A DNA stretch of 64,000 nt from Metamycoplasma neophronis (lineage in GTDB: Bacteria; Bacillota_I; Bacilli_A; Mycoplasmatales; Metamycoplasmataceae), in NCBI RefSeq assembly GCF_006491995.1, contig NZ_VHHP01000004.1, positions 1 through 64,000 on the forward strand, read 5' to 3'. Both the position numbers and the translations under genes were made by a program. Position 1 is the first letter of the stretch; every line of letters begins with the position of its first letter. The notes below the pieces were generated by a model, which was not told the origin of the DNA, ran no database searches, and was given only the letters and a program-made list of their open reading frames with translations. Below, piece by piece: positions 1 through 9,364 of the stretch.

Positions 1-220
1 AATACTAACTAGCATAGCTAATAAAAATTTAAAATTTATATATTATTTGTTAAGTAATGTGAAAATTATATCTAATGGGCATGCGCGTCATTATATTTCT
101 ATTGTGCAGAATTCCATTGTTAATATTGTTCTTCGGAAGAGGATAAAAAAATTACTGCTTTTTTATCTACACTTGATAGCCTTATCACTCTTCATCAGAG
201 TTACAAAAAAAGAGGTAAAA
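1..220. other. Non-coding left edge upstream of the recombinase
   Basis: About 220 bases before the chosen recombinase start. I see an AT-rich stretch containing a short inverted repeat around CTTCGGAAG (near 131-139) and a GC-richer patch GGGCATGCGCGTCA near 78-91. The recombinase frame stays open back to 47, so an N-terminal extension cannot be formally excluded. Such a region could hold a recombination target, but nothing proves it. Confidence 0.3.
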
Positions 221-1144
221 ATGAATAAAAAAAGGACAAAAATAACTTTTTATGAATATTATGAGAATTGAATAAAGATTTACAAAGAAGGCGCCGTAAG
301 AAAAGTGACCTTAAAAAAATATTTACTCGCTTTAACATGAGTAAAAAAACTAGCTAAAAATTTAAAAATAAGTGAAATAGATAGAATTTGTTACCAAACA
401 CTTTTAAATGAATTTGCAAAAACCCATGAAAGACAAACAACTATGGATTTTCATAGGCAATTAAAGTCAGCTATATTAGATGCAATTGAAGAAGGTTATA
501 TAGAAAAAGACCCGACTTGAAAAGTAATAATCAAGGGCGTCAATCCTAAAGTTAAAAAAATAAAATACTTAAATCAATATGAGCTTCACACTCTGCTAAA
601 AACATTGCATCTAAAAGATAAGCCAAATATGGATTGGTTAATTTTGCTAATTGCGAAAACGGGAATTAGGTTTTCCGAAGCAATCGCACTAACTCCTGAA
701 GATTTTGATTTTGCAAAACAAACATTAAGCATAAATAAAACCTGAGACTATAAAGACTCAGGAACTTTTCAACCTACCAAAAATAAATCTTCGGTAAGAA
801 AAATACAAATTGATTGAATGGTGGTTTCTCAATTTTCTAATCTAATTAAAGATCTGCCGCCCGATAAACCTTTTTTTATAAACAAACATATTTATAATTC
901 TACTGCCAACGAAGTGTTGAAACGCAGATGTTTAGAAGCAAAGATACCAGTAATAAGCATTCATGGCTTAAGACATACTCATGCATCTTTATTATTGTTT
1001 GCTGGCGTTTCTGTTGCTAGCGTAGCAAAAAGACTAGGTCACTCTTCGATGTCCACTACACAGAAAGTTTATTTGCACATAATACAAGAGCTCGAAAACA
1101 AAGACATTGACTTGGTAATGCGTTCTCTTGCCGGTCTTGTCTAA
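221..1144 (+). CDS. Tyrosine recombinase / site-specific integrase
   Basis: A 307-residue tyrosine recombinase of the phage/ICE integrase type, which cuts and rejoins DNA through a 3'-phosphotyrosine. The N-terminal ~110 residues look like a SAM-like core-binding domain. The catalytic domain carries Arg150 (TGIRFSE), His248 and Arg251 (HGLRHTHAS), His274 (LGHSS) and the nucleophile Tyr284 (KVYLH), so all core catalytic residues are present. Several in-frame TGA codons encode Trp. The ATG at 221 is preceded by AGAGGT at 211-216; an earlier in-frame ATG at 47 lacks such a site. The closest resemblance is to Firmicutes element integrases (GLRHTHASLLL motif) rather than housekeeping XerC/D. What it recombines is not visible: it could invert specificity genes to the left of the window or mobilise an element. 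It converges with a nuclease-like gene. Confidence 0.9.
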
Positions 1145-1240
1145 GATATAATAACAAGTTTCAAACTTACTTTTTAACGCTTTGATTAATATTAAAGTTG
1201 TAAAACTTTTTTAATAGAGATTTTAAATATTTTTTACAAA

Positions 1241-2461
1241 TTAATTATTTTTCGTTTTAGATTCGAAATTGTATCTATATTTTATTGGTTCTTCCCCGTA
1301 CAAATCCTTACCTAAAATCTTTTTGATTGTCATCCCGTTATTGACATCATTAACAAAATAAATATAATAACGGTTTGAATGCGCTTTCATTACCGAATAT
1401 TCATTAGCTGACATTTCAAAATATATTCTATTATTTAGATTAGAAGATGTTGATTTTACTTCAATAAAAATTTCTAAGCCGTCATTTTGAATATAACTAA
1501 TGTCATACCCTTTTCCGTCGTCTCTTTTTGAATCAAAGCATCATGTAAAAATTTCTTTTATGTTCAAATCTTTTTTATGGTTATTTAAGTATTTATAAAC
1601 AATTTCTTCAGCTTTTCTTCCGGTTAATCGTTTAACTTCTTCAGAACTTGGGTCATATATTAATTTATTTTTTAATCCCTCACCAGTCCTTATTGTTTGA
1701 TAGCTCTTTTCTATTTCTACGTCAATAGTTGAATATTCGCTTATTTTTTCTGTTTCAATTGTTGGTTTTTCATCTTTTCTCAAATATTCTCGATAGCCAT
1801 ATCAGCTATATAAAAAAACCATAAATAAATAAGGGTTGATAAGTTTGTTAATCTCATTATCAATATAAAATTTATATAATTTTTCTCTTTTAATTGTGCG
1901 CCCTTCTTCTGGCACAAAAGGTATGTTAAACAAAGTTAAAATAATATTTAAATCGTCTTCGCTATAAATAGGTAGTTGTTTGTCACTATTATATAAATAT
2001 GCTATCTTATTTTTAAATTGCGGGTTTAATGGGTTCTTTTCAAGACTTTTATAATCATTAATATTAGCCGCATGTATAGCATCAACTAAGGCTTTTTTAA
2101 TATTCTTATAAATATCTTCTATTGTGTTGCCAAAATTCTTTCTATACTTCGTTCTTTTATCCCTGAAAACATATTTATTTTTTCTTTTGTCTCAATATAC
2201 TACAAACTTATGAAATGCCGTTGTTCTGCCACTAATTGCCCCAAAACAATCAAAAGCTTCTTCTACCATATAACAAAACGATGTTTTATTCTCTCTTCCG
2301 GTAACATATTCTTCAATTAGCATTATGTTTATATACTCAATACTAAATTTGTTCTTAAAGTTCTCTAATTCTTTTTGTTTGTTTTTCCACAAATCAACAT
2401 GGTGTTCATAATCTTTTGATTTAATTCAAGTTATTAATTTAGAATAAAAATTATTTAGCAT
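1241..2461 (-). CDS. DUF3883-domain protein, putative restriction-type nuclease
   Basis: A 406-residue protein. The C-terminal ~110 residues match the DUF3883 (NO VEIN C-terminal) pattern, a PD-(D/E)XK-like nuclease fold: GYD with Asp320, then IEVKS with Glu334 and Lys336, then a long strand-rich tail with NEYSVMKAHSNRYYIYFV. The N-terminal ~200 residues resemble the specificity-type region found ahead of McrB-like or DUF3883 nucleases (KIAYLYNSDKQLPIYSEDDL). This suggests a modification-dependent or other defence endonuclease, by inference. The start is ATG at 2459-2461 behind a strong AAAGGAGAGATT site; TGA codons are read as Trp. It converges with the recombinase and is compositionally ordinary for the window. 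No methyltransferase or NTPase partner is seen here. I am sure of the DUF3883-like end and less sure of the function. Confidence 0.7.
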
Positions 2462-2556
2462 AATCTCTCCTTTTATTTAGCAAAACCAAAACGCATAAAC
2501 ATTTAAATAAAGCGACTTATTAGTTTAGGTAAGATATTACTTACTTTTATATTTTT

Positions 2557-2562
2557 ATTATA
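2557..2562 (-). promoter_or_regulatory. Candidate -10 box for the DUF3883 gene
   Basis: TATAAT read on the minus strand, about 95 bases upstream of the DUF3883 start codon. A TTGGTC-like -35 lies farther upstream. It implies a fairly long leader; not confirmed. Confidence 0.35.
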
Positions 2563-2589
2563 TTGAAATGACCAAATTAAAATAAAAAA

Positions 2590-2613
2590 TCGCGTTGTAA
2601 TTTCAAAACGCGA
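2590..2613 (-). terminator. Terminator after rlmD
   Basis: TCGCGTT and AACGCGA arms separated by a 10-base loop, followed on the minus strand by a run of T. It lies 20 bases past the rlmD stop codon. Confidence 0.75.
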
Positions 2614-2634
2614 ATTTTTTTGTTTTGCCGTATC

Positions 2635-3960
2635 TTAATTTTTTGCAATTCTGCTATTTAGTTTTAATACACAAACTGCTTCAATATGATATGTTTGAGG
2701 AAACATATCTACCGGTTGTAATTCATCACATACATACCCTCGCTTTTTAAACTCCGCAATATCTCGTAGCATTGTACGCGGGTTGCAGCTAATATATATA
2801 ACTTCTTTAATTTGTGCGTCAGCTACTTTATTAATTATTTCGTTAGTCATTCCGTTACGAGGTGGATCAAAAATTATTGCATCTATGTTTGAAATGTCTT
2901 CACGTAAAAAGAACTTTGTGGCATCTTCTGCAAAAAATTTAATATTGTCAATATTGTTTAATTTTGCATTTTGCTCAGCACTTTTAGAAGCTGCTTTATT
3001 AATTTCTACACTATATACTTCTTTCGCTTTTTTTGCAAAGAACATTCCGATAGTTCCCACTCCCGCAAATGCATCAACAACAGTTTTGTTTTGAGCCTTC
3101 AAGGCCTTTAAAGCTTCGTGATACAAGTTAATGGTTTGTTTATCATTAACTTGATAAAAAGCATCATAATGAACGTTAAAACGCAAATCATCAAGCGAAT
3201 ACTCTAAAAAGTTATCGCCATGCAAAATAAAATTTTGTTTAGAATAATTATTTTGAACTTCATTTATTATTGAAGCAACATTTTCTAAATCAATAATTTC
3301 TTTTAAATTATTTACTTCAATATTTAATTTGCTTGATGATACTAAAATAATTTGGATTTGATTTGTTTGATTTGAATGTCTTAGAACTAATTGATTGATT
3401 TTTCATTTTTCTTTTAATGGTAATTTATTAAAAATTGGCAATAAAGCTATATAAACTGCTTCAATTTCTTTGTGAGCTAAAGGTAAGGAATTTTGTTCAA
3501 TTAATGTGTGGGTATTTTTTTTATAAAATCCAAAATACAAATTATTATTTTTCAATTCAGCTTGCAATGTTATTTTATTACGATAATAATATTGTTGCGG
3601 TGATCCTAATATTTTTTTTATTTTAATTTCAGGTAGATTACGGTTAAAAAGTTTTTCAATTATTTCTTGTTTGAATTTTAATTGGTCTTCATATGACAAA
3701 ATTGCTAACGGGGCCGAACCACTTTCGATTAGTTCAGGAAACTCACATTCAATTCTTAAAGGTGATGTTTTAAGCAATTTAATCACTCTTGCAAAAGCAA
3801 TTTTTTTATTGCTTCAAAAAATTTGGATGTTAGCCTCTTCATCAAGTCATAAATTCTCACAAAATATAGTAAAATCCGGATAACGGATTACACCATATCC
3901 TTCATAACTAACTTCGGTTGCTTTAACGTTATTTATGATTTGATTATTTTTTATTTCCAT
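2635..3960 (-). CDS. rlmD: RlmD/TrmA-family 23S rRNA (uracil-C5)-methyltransferase
   Basis: A 441-residue SAM-dependent RNA m5U methyltransferase. A short N-terminal TRAM-like segment (about residues 8-60) precedes the catalytic part. The SAM-binding motif is VVDAFAGVGTIGMFFAKKA, the substrate/SAM motif is FDPPRNG, and the nucleophilic cysteine lies in YISCNPRTMLRD near the C-terminus. The family installs 5-methyluridine in 23S rRNA (U1939 or U747); which site is used here cannot be told from sequence. The classical Fe-S cysteine cluster is not evident in the N-terminal half, as in several Gram-positive relatives. Its ATG lies one base beyond the mnmE stop codon, so it is translated as the second gene of an mnmE-rlmD operon, with AGGA inside the end of mnmE as its ribosome-binding site. 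Confidence 0.85.
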
Positions 3961-3961
3961 T

Positions 3962-5302
3962 TTATTTTCCTAGACAGAATTTGCTAAACATATTATCAAG
4001 TAAAGCTTCATTGTCATGTTGTTTGTTTAAAATTTCACGTAAACTTTCTCATGTTTTGGTTAAGTCTAAAATTACAACTTCGGGACCAAATCCAGCATCT
4101 AGTCCGTTTGATGCTTCTTGTAATGATATTGCCGCTTGTTTTAATAAAGATAATTTACGAGTATTATAAATAATTTCCGGATCATCTAAATTAACGGTGT
4201 TATATTTTTTGACTAAAGCATTTCTTAATTCTCATAAGCTTTTGGTTTTAGTTGAAATACATACTATGTCTTTAGGTCAGTCTTTTAATTCAATTAAATC
4301 AGTTTTATTCATTACTGGAATGTATTCTTTACCGATCGATAACTCTTCAATCATTCTATCTTCTTCATTTTCTTTATTATTAGGGTCATGTAAGTGTACG
4401 ACAATCTTAGCTTCTTTAATAGCTTGTTTCGAACGTTCAATACCAATTGATTCAACCGTATCATCGGTTTCACGAATTCCGGCTGTATCAATAAGTTTAA
4501 ATAGAATTCCATTAATTTGGAATTCACCCTCTACAATATCACGTGTTGTACCAGGAATATTCGTGACAATAGCTTTTTCTTTTCTTAATAAACAATTCAA
4601 TAATGATGATTTACCAGTGTTGGGGCGCCCCACCAAAGCAACTTCGATGCCGCGATAAATATCTCCGGCATTTTCAGATTTATTAATAATTACATCTAGT
4701 TTTTGCTTAAGGGCGTTTACTAAAGGTTGTAATTTGTTTTTATCCATTTGCTCAATATCATAATAATCTGAGTAGTCGATATTTATTTCGGTGATCGAAA
4801 TTATGTTCAATAGCTCTTGTTCTAGTTGTTCGATTAGCTCATTATCTTTTGATGCAAACTGAGCAATTGCAATTTCGGCTTGTTTGTTAGTTTTAGCATG
4901 GATTAGATTATTAATAGCTTCAGCTTTGTCTAAAGTAATCTTTCCATTTAAAAAAGCTCTTCTAGTAAATTCCCCACGCTCTGCCAATCTAGCTCCATTA
5001 GCTAGGATTAAATTTAAAATTTTATTAGTTACAATCACTCCACCATGAGCATTAATTTCAACAGTATCTTCCCCTGTGTAATTTTTATCACCAATAAATC
5101 AATTGATTAAAACTTCGTCAACAACTTTATTAGTGGTATTGTCAATAATGTTTCCATAGGTTATGGTTTTATCAGTACCGATTTTCCCGGTATATATTTT
5201 TTTTATAATTTCAACAGCATCTGGACCACTAATTCTGATAATAGAAATAGCTTGATTGATGTTACCTGATGAAATAGCTGCTATAGTATCTTTTAAAATC
5301 AT
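3962..5302 (-). CDS. mnmE: tRNA uridine-5-carboxymethylaminomethyl modification GTPase MnmE
   Basis: A 446-residue MnmE (TrmE). Together with MnmG (not in this window) it installs the cmnm5 group on the wobble uridine of certain tRNAs. Features in order: an N-terminal formyl-THF-binding domain ([13 protein letters not shown] onward, with INAHGG), a helical domain, a G domain with Walker [10 protein letters not shown], switch motif DTAGIRET and NKTD, and the C-terminal tail ending FCLGK, which holds the functional cysteine. Length is normal for the family (about 450). TGA is read as Trp at several places. Upstream, a minus-strand TATAAT lies only 7 bases before the ATG, so the transcript appears leaderless; no Shine-Dalgarno sequence is visible. 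Confidence 0.95.
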
Positions 5303-5644
5303 AAATTAAATTATAGTATAAAAAAATTAATAACATTAAGTTATTGAATTTTCAAAAATAAATATAAAAATAGCGTACTTAATGCCTGCGGTTTGAAAAA
5401 TTAATAACAAATTATTTGATTTATCTAATTAAAAATTTTTTATATTCTAAAGATAATTGATCAACAAATACTATTAATTAATAAATAATTATTAATAATA
5501 TTTAAACTAAAAAGTTTTTACTTATTTAAATTAATAATATATATAAGTGTTGTCGGTTATGTTAATAAGTTTATTATTACTCTTATTTTAAGTAATTTAT
5601 TCAATGTTAATAAAAATACATTTTATTTACAAAAGTGTAGAAAA
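5303..5644. other. AT-rich gap between mnmE and the broken LD-carboxypeptidase
   Basis: About 340 bases with no coding frame, no clear hairpin terminator and very high A+T. Apart from the mnmE -10 box I see nothing definite. It may be decayed sequence, in line with the disrupted gene next to it. Confidence 0.5.
5310..5315 (-). promoter_or_regulatory. -10 box of mnmE, probable leaderless start
   Basis: TATAAT on the minus strand, with seven bases between its last base and the A of the mnmE ATG. Transcription would begin at or one base before the start codon. Confidence 0.55.
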
Positions 5645-6705
5645 TTATGTTCATAAAGTTGTAATAGTTTTTTTATCAAAATCAATTTCAATTTCTGAGC
5701 CTAGTTCTAAAATCATCTTAGGATACGCATGTCCTATGTTGACATTGTAAAGAACTGATAAATTAGGATATTGTTTGAAGAACTCTTCATAAACTTTTTT
5801 GTATTCTAAAAAGTAAGCCTGATCTTGTGGTTTTCCGATAATAATCCCGCTTAATTTTTCAAAACAACCAGACGTTGCAATTAATTCAAGCATTTGTTTG
5901 ATTTCGGCTGGAGTTTTTTTCTCTTCAGAAGTTTCTAATAATAAAACTTTTTTATCAAAATTAGTCTTATTTGTAAATAGATCGTATTTTTATTTATCTC
6001 ATATTGAGCACTATTATTTTTATCCAATAAAGCTGCAATACTTTCTAAACATCCACCTAGCAAAATGCCCGAAAATTTACTTTTTCCTTGTAATAGTAAA
6101 AATCCGTATTCTTCTTTGTGAATATTTCTTGAAGTGTTCAATGATTTCGAGCTAAAATCTTTTCTCTCTTCATATCAAACATCAGAAATTTTATATTCTT
6201 TTTTATCACCTTTAAACAACCATTCAAAAGCATCTTTGTTATATGGAAGCATTTCTGTATTTAATTCAGCCAAATCAGTAATAAAAGCCTGTCCATAAAA
6301 TGAAGGAACGTTCAATTTATTTAGCATTAAATGGTTTATCGTTGTATCTGAATACCCTAAGAAAATTTTAGGATTTGCCTTAATAATTGCTACATATTCA
6401 GGATTATCTAAAATGTAGGGAATTGTCCGATAAGTATCAAAACCTCCGATAGCGCAAATGATGCCTTTAATATTTTTATCAAGAAAGGCATTAATTAAAT
6501 CTTTTGCTCTTTTATCCGGGTTTTTATCAATAAAATCTAACCCCATTAAACAGTGTTTAGAAAAACGGGGCAAAAGGTTAAATTCTTGCAATCTTTTTTG
6601 TCCTAATTCAACTTGATGGGCACAAAATTTTTCGCCAAGCAAACCGCTTGATAAACTAATAATTTCTACTTGATTATTATCTTTTAATGGTTTTATTTTG
6701 CTCAT
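5645..6705 (-). pseudogene. LD-carboxypeptidase-like (S66/MccF family) gene with a frameshift
   Basis: The S66 serine peptidase family cleaves L,D bonds in murein peptides or peptide-nucleotide antibiotics such as microcin C. The start (ATG 6703-6705, behind GGAG) and the N-terminal half are intact: IICAIGGFDTYRTIP and the nucleophile region FLGYSDTT. After ...NNSAQYEINK the frame is lost. Restoring one A in the AAAAA run (plus-strand T run 5987-5991) recovers the rest: YDLFTNKTNFDKKVLLLET, then GIIIGKPQDQAY and the catalytic-His motif NIGHAYPK, ending at 5645. The downstream frame carries its own ATG (5891-5893) but no good ribosome site. A mycoplasma without a cell wall may not need this enzyme. 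A sequencing error or slippage remains possible. Confidence 0.75.
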
Positions 6706-6739
6706 TTATTTTTCTCCATTTCTCAAAACATGATTAAAT

Positions 6740-6761
6740 TTATCATTTATAATAATGATAA
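6740..6761. promoter_or_regulatory. Perfect 22-base palindrome over a -10 box, candidate operator
   Basis: Arms TTATCATT (6740-6747) and AATGATAA (6754-6761) flank TATAAT at 6748-6753. The right part, 6747-6761, differs at one position from the 7-1-7 PerR/Fur-family pattern TTATAATnATTATAA. It sits in the 57-base space between two divergent genes and overlaps the only good promoter, so a bound repressor would block it. Confidence 0.5.
6748..6753 (+). promoter_or_regulatory. -10 box of the EIIC-like permease gene
   Basis: TATAAT with nine bases to the ATG at 6763 and no Shine-Dalgarno sequence, implying a leaderless or nearly leaderless mRNA. Confidence 0.5.
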
Positions 6762-6762
6762 C

Positions 6763-8094
6763 ATGAAAACAGATAATAAAAATATAGCGCCAGAACGAAC
6801 CAATAATATAGAAGCTAATAAAAATATGACATTGAATGCGAGATGACACAAATTTTGTGGTTCGGTATTCAGGGCAATGTTATTACCAATAGGAGTATTG
6901 ACATTTTTATCAATCGTTTATGGTATATTGGAATCAATAACATTGTATGGCCATATTCCGACTAACCGTGTTCTATATAATGCTCAGCTTGTGTTTAAAG
7001 AATTGATTAATTTTGTGCCTATGTTTGCGGCGGTTTCAATATCAATTGCGTTCTCAAAAAATAAATCTTTAGCCGGGATAGCAACAACAATAGGATATAT
7101 TTGCTTCATAATGATCCAAACGGTTTTTATTAAAGAATACACAGGCTATCAATTTGGTTTATTTAATAGCCAGGTGATTAAATTTGACGGCGCCGGTTTT
7201 ATCAATAGTTATGGTGGAATTTCAAGCGCAAGTAAAGTTGAATTCAAACTAAGATACTTTCAAAGCAATCTAATTTTAGGTTTTATAATGGGTTATATCA
7301 ATGCTAAAGCAGTAAATTGAATATGCACAAATCCACAAAGAAAAATTGCCTTGATATTCAACGAAAATATTATGTGTTCAACAATAATAATTATGATTTC
7401 ATTACTTGTGGGAATTATTCATGTTTCAATAATGATGCCGCTAGCTTTAGGTTTTATCAAATTAAATAAATTAATTTCAGAAAGTGTGGCACTAGAAAAA
7501 GGAAGTTCCAAATCACTGTTTGCGATTTCGTTTATCTTGCTTTCAACTATGCTAGAAATTAATGAAGGTATAATAAACACCTTTTCAATTTCAAATATTT
7601 ATGTATTCCGTTTTATTTGCGCAATGTTTGCAATACCTGTACTTGGAATTGTTTATATTATTAGCGCTGATAAAAAGAGTCAATTACATGCGAACGCTTT
7701 ATATATTTTCTCAATTATTATTGCAATCTTATTTGGTAAGGTGCATAGCTTAGAAGCAACATTATTCTTTATTTCCCCAATTATGTTCTTTGTTATTTTA
7801 GGTTTAATGATTCCGCTATTTAGTTGATTTGCTATTCTAGCAGGTTACAATGGCACGGTTGTTTTGCAAGGAAGCTGAATTTATGTTTTCTATGCTTGAA
7901 GCAAAGGACTAATTAGAAGCATTTGAACAATCTTTGTTTTTGCTCCACTAGCAACACTTGCGGCCTCTTCAAGCTTATATTTCTATATTAAAAACCAAGG
8001 TGTCAGCGTATTCGGAAAAGGTCAATTATCAAGAGCTTTAATCGCCAAAGAATATGCTACTCACGATAAAGATTATGTTGTGTTTAATAAATAG
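6763..8094 (+). CDS. PTS EIIC-like membrane permease
   Basis: A 443-residue polytopic membrane protein with about ten hydrophobic segments. After a ~30-residue polar N-terminus it enters a membrane region (FRAMLLPIGVLTFLSIVYGI) typical of glucose-superfamily EIIC domains. LEINEGIINTF near the middle resembles the family's GITEPIEF sugar-binding loop but is degenerate. No EIIB or EIIA domain is fused, and the C-terminal tail (about 35 residues) is polar and too short for one. It may transport a sugar or nucleoside with EII partners encoded elsewhere; the substrate is unknown. It starts divergently from the LD-carboxypeptidase pseudogene, with a palindromic operator candidate over its promoter. 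The start at 6763 keeps the frame and fits the leaderless promoter. Confidence 0.65.
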
Positions 8095-8101
8095 GTTATG
8101 G

Positions 8102-8107
8102 TATAAT
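8102..8107 (+). promoter_or_regulatory. -10 box of the small acidic protein gene
   Basis: TATAAT 16 bases before the ATG at 8124, with AAGGT at 8115-8119 as ribosome-binding site. Confidence 0.5.
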
Positions 8108-8123
8108 AACATAAAAGGTAACT

Positions 8124-8375
8124 ATGAAAAATTTTGGTAAAAATAAAAAAGAAGTTAATAAGGAAAAACTATTAGAAAATCTTGATAAAGAATCAAAGAA
8201 AAACAAAAAAAATTCTAAATTTCAAGAATTAGAAAAAGTAGACGAAGGCTTTGTAGAAGCAGAACTAGATGACGAAGACGCAGATGAATTTCATGAAGAA
8301 ACTACTGAAATGGAATTATGACAAGGCCAAGAAATGGACGACTTCGAAGACATTGATCTAGAAGACAATAAATAA
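8124..8375 (+). CDS. Small charged protein of unknown function
   Basis: An 83-residue protein with its own promoter, ribosome-binding site and terminator, so it is probably real although I do not recognise it. The first ~35 residues are strongly basic (KNKKEVNKEKLLEN, KESKKNKKN) and the rest strongly acidic (VEAELDDEDADEFHEE, MDDFEDIDLEDNK). One in-frame TGA supplies its single Trp. No membrane segment or signal peptide. The bipolar charge suggests a disordered nucleic-acid or protein-binding factor; an acidic tail is reminiscent of RNA polymerase delta, but there is no sequence match I can defend. Confidence 0.7.
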
Positions 8376-8395
8376 TGCCTTTTTGGCATTTTTTT
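8374..8395 (+). terminator. Terminator after the small acidic protein gene
   Basis: AATGCC and GGCATT arms around a TTTTT loop, followed by five T. It starts inside the stop codon. Confidence 0.8.
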
Positions 8396-8412
8396 AATTA
8401 AGGAGACTTGAA

Positions 8413-9321
8413 ATGAAAATAGGAATGGTAGCTGAATTTAACCCGTTTCATAACGGACACAAATATTTAATAGATAAAATCAAAGAATTATACCCTGGAT
8501 GTGAATTAATTGTAGCTTTATCATCAGATTATGTACAAAGAGGCGAAATGGCTTGTGCTTCTTTTGAAGATAGAAAGAAAATAGCACTGAAACACGGCGT
8601 TGATAAAGTCGTAGAAATTGACTTTTTTACATCAACGCAAGCTGCGCACATCTTTTCCGAAGGAGCAATTAAAATATTATTAAGAGAGGGGATTGATTGC
8701 CTTGCGTTCGGCGTTAGTGATACGGACGATATTAATAAGTATATTAATGCCACATTGGCGATTAAAAGTAATTTAGATACTTATAATCAAGGTGTTAAAA
8801 AGAACCTAAAACAAGGCCGCTCTTATGTATTGAGTTCATATTTATCGTTGGGCGAACTAATTGGTCAAGAAAACATCCCTGCTGATATTTTAGGATTAGA
8901 ATATACAAAAACGGTTGTGTTTAATGATTTGCCAATTCAATTGAGATGTATAAAAAGAACAGCGGCTCACAACTCATTGGAAACAAATGCACAATATGCT
9001 TCAGCAACCAAGTTAAGAGATATGCTAAAAAAAGGTGAAGACATTAGTCCATATTCACCAATGAAAGTTAAAATTCCTTTTTCTAGAATTGAAGACAAGT
9101 ATCCTGAATTTCAACGGATTGTAAGAGAATCATCAGCTGAAGAATTAGCTAATATAATGTTGATGTCAGAAGGTATGGAAAATCTATTTAAGAAAAATAT
9201 AGAAGCTAAAGATTATGATACTTTTGTTGATGAGTGTACTTCAAAAAGATACACAAAATCAAGAATTAAAAGAGTTATGCTTTACACCCTTCTTGGTATA
9301 AAAAAGTCTCAAAATAATTAA
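8413..9321 (+). CDS. tmcAL: TmcAL-family tRNA(Met) cytidine acetate ligase / nucleotidyltransferase
   Basis: A 302-residue HIGH-type nucleotidyltransferase. The N-terminus MKIGMVAEFNPFHNGHKYLI carries the HxGH nucleotide-binding motif, and GVSDTDD plus the ATKLRDMLKKG segment follow the TmcAL (YlbM) pattern. The Bacillus enzyme activates acetate with ATP and makes N4-acetylcytidine at the wobble position of elongator tRNA-Met. The protein is about 100 residues shorter than the Bacillus one, missing part of the C-terminal region, which seems usual for mollicutes. AGGAG directly upstream supports the ATG. It lies alone between a terminator and a bidirectional hairpin. Confidence 0.8.
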   Translation: MKIGMVAEFNPFHNGHKYLIDKIKELYPGCELIVALSSDYVQRGEMACASFEDRKKIALKHGVDKVVEIDFFTSTQAAHIFSEGAIKILLREGIDCLAFGVSDTDDINKYINATLAIKSNLDTYNQGVKKNLKQGRSYVLSSYLSLGELIGQENIPADILGLEYTKTVVFNDLPIQLRCIKRTAAHNSLETNAQYASATKLRDMLKKGEDISPYSPMKVKIPFSRIEDKYPEFQRIVRESSAEELANIMLMSEGMENLFKKNIEAKDYDTFVDECTSKRYTKSRIKRVMLYTLLGIKKSQNN

Positions 9322-9326
9322 TTAAA

Positions 9327-9356
9327 AACCACCACAACTAAGTGGCGGTTATTTTT
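9327..9356. terminator. Bidirectional terminator between tmcAL and the K+ channel gene
   Basis: AACCACCAC and GTGGCGGTT arms (one mismatch) with a six-base loop, A-rich on the left and T-rich on the right, between convergent genes. Confidence 0.7.
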
Positions 9357-9364
9357 ATATAAAT

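Noticed and set aside
47..220. Recombinase start at ATG 47
   Set aside because: It lacks a ribosome-binding site and would add 58 residues unlike the family; ATG 221 behind AGAGGT fits better.
3981..4658. Plus-strand open frames across mnmE
   Set aside because: They are antisense shadows of a well-conserved GTPase gene with no ribosome site or family similarity.
5898..6155. Plus-strand frame over the broken LD-carboxypeptidase
   Set aside because: It is antisense to conserved peptidase motifs and shows no start signal.
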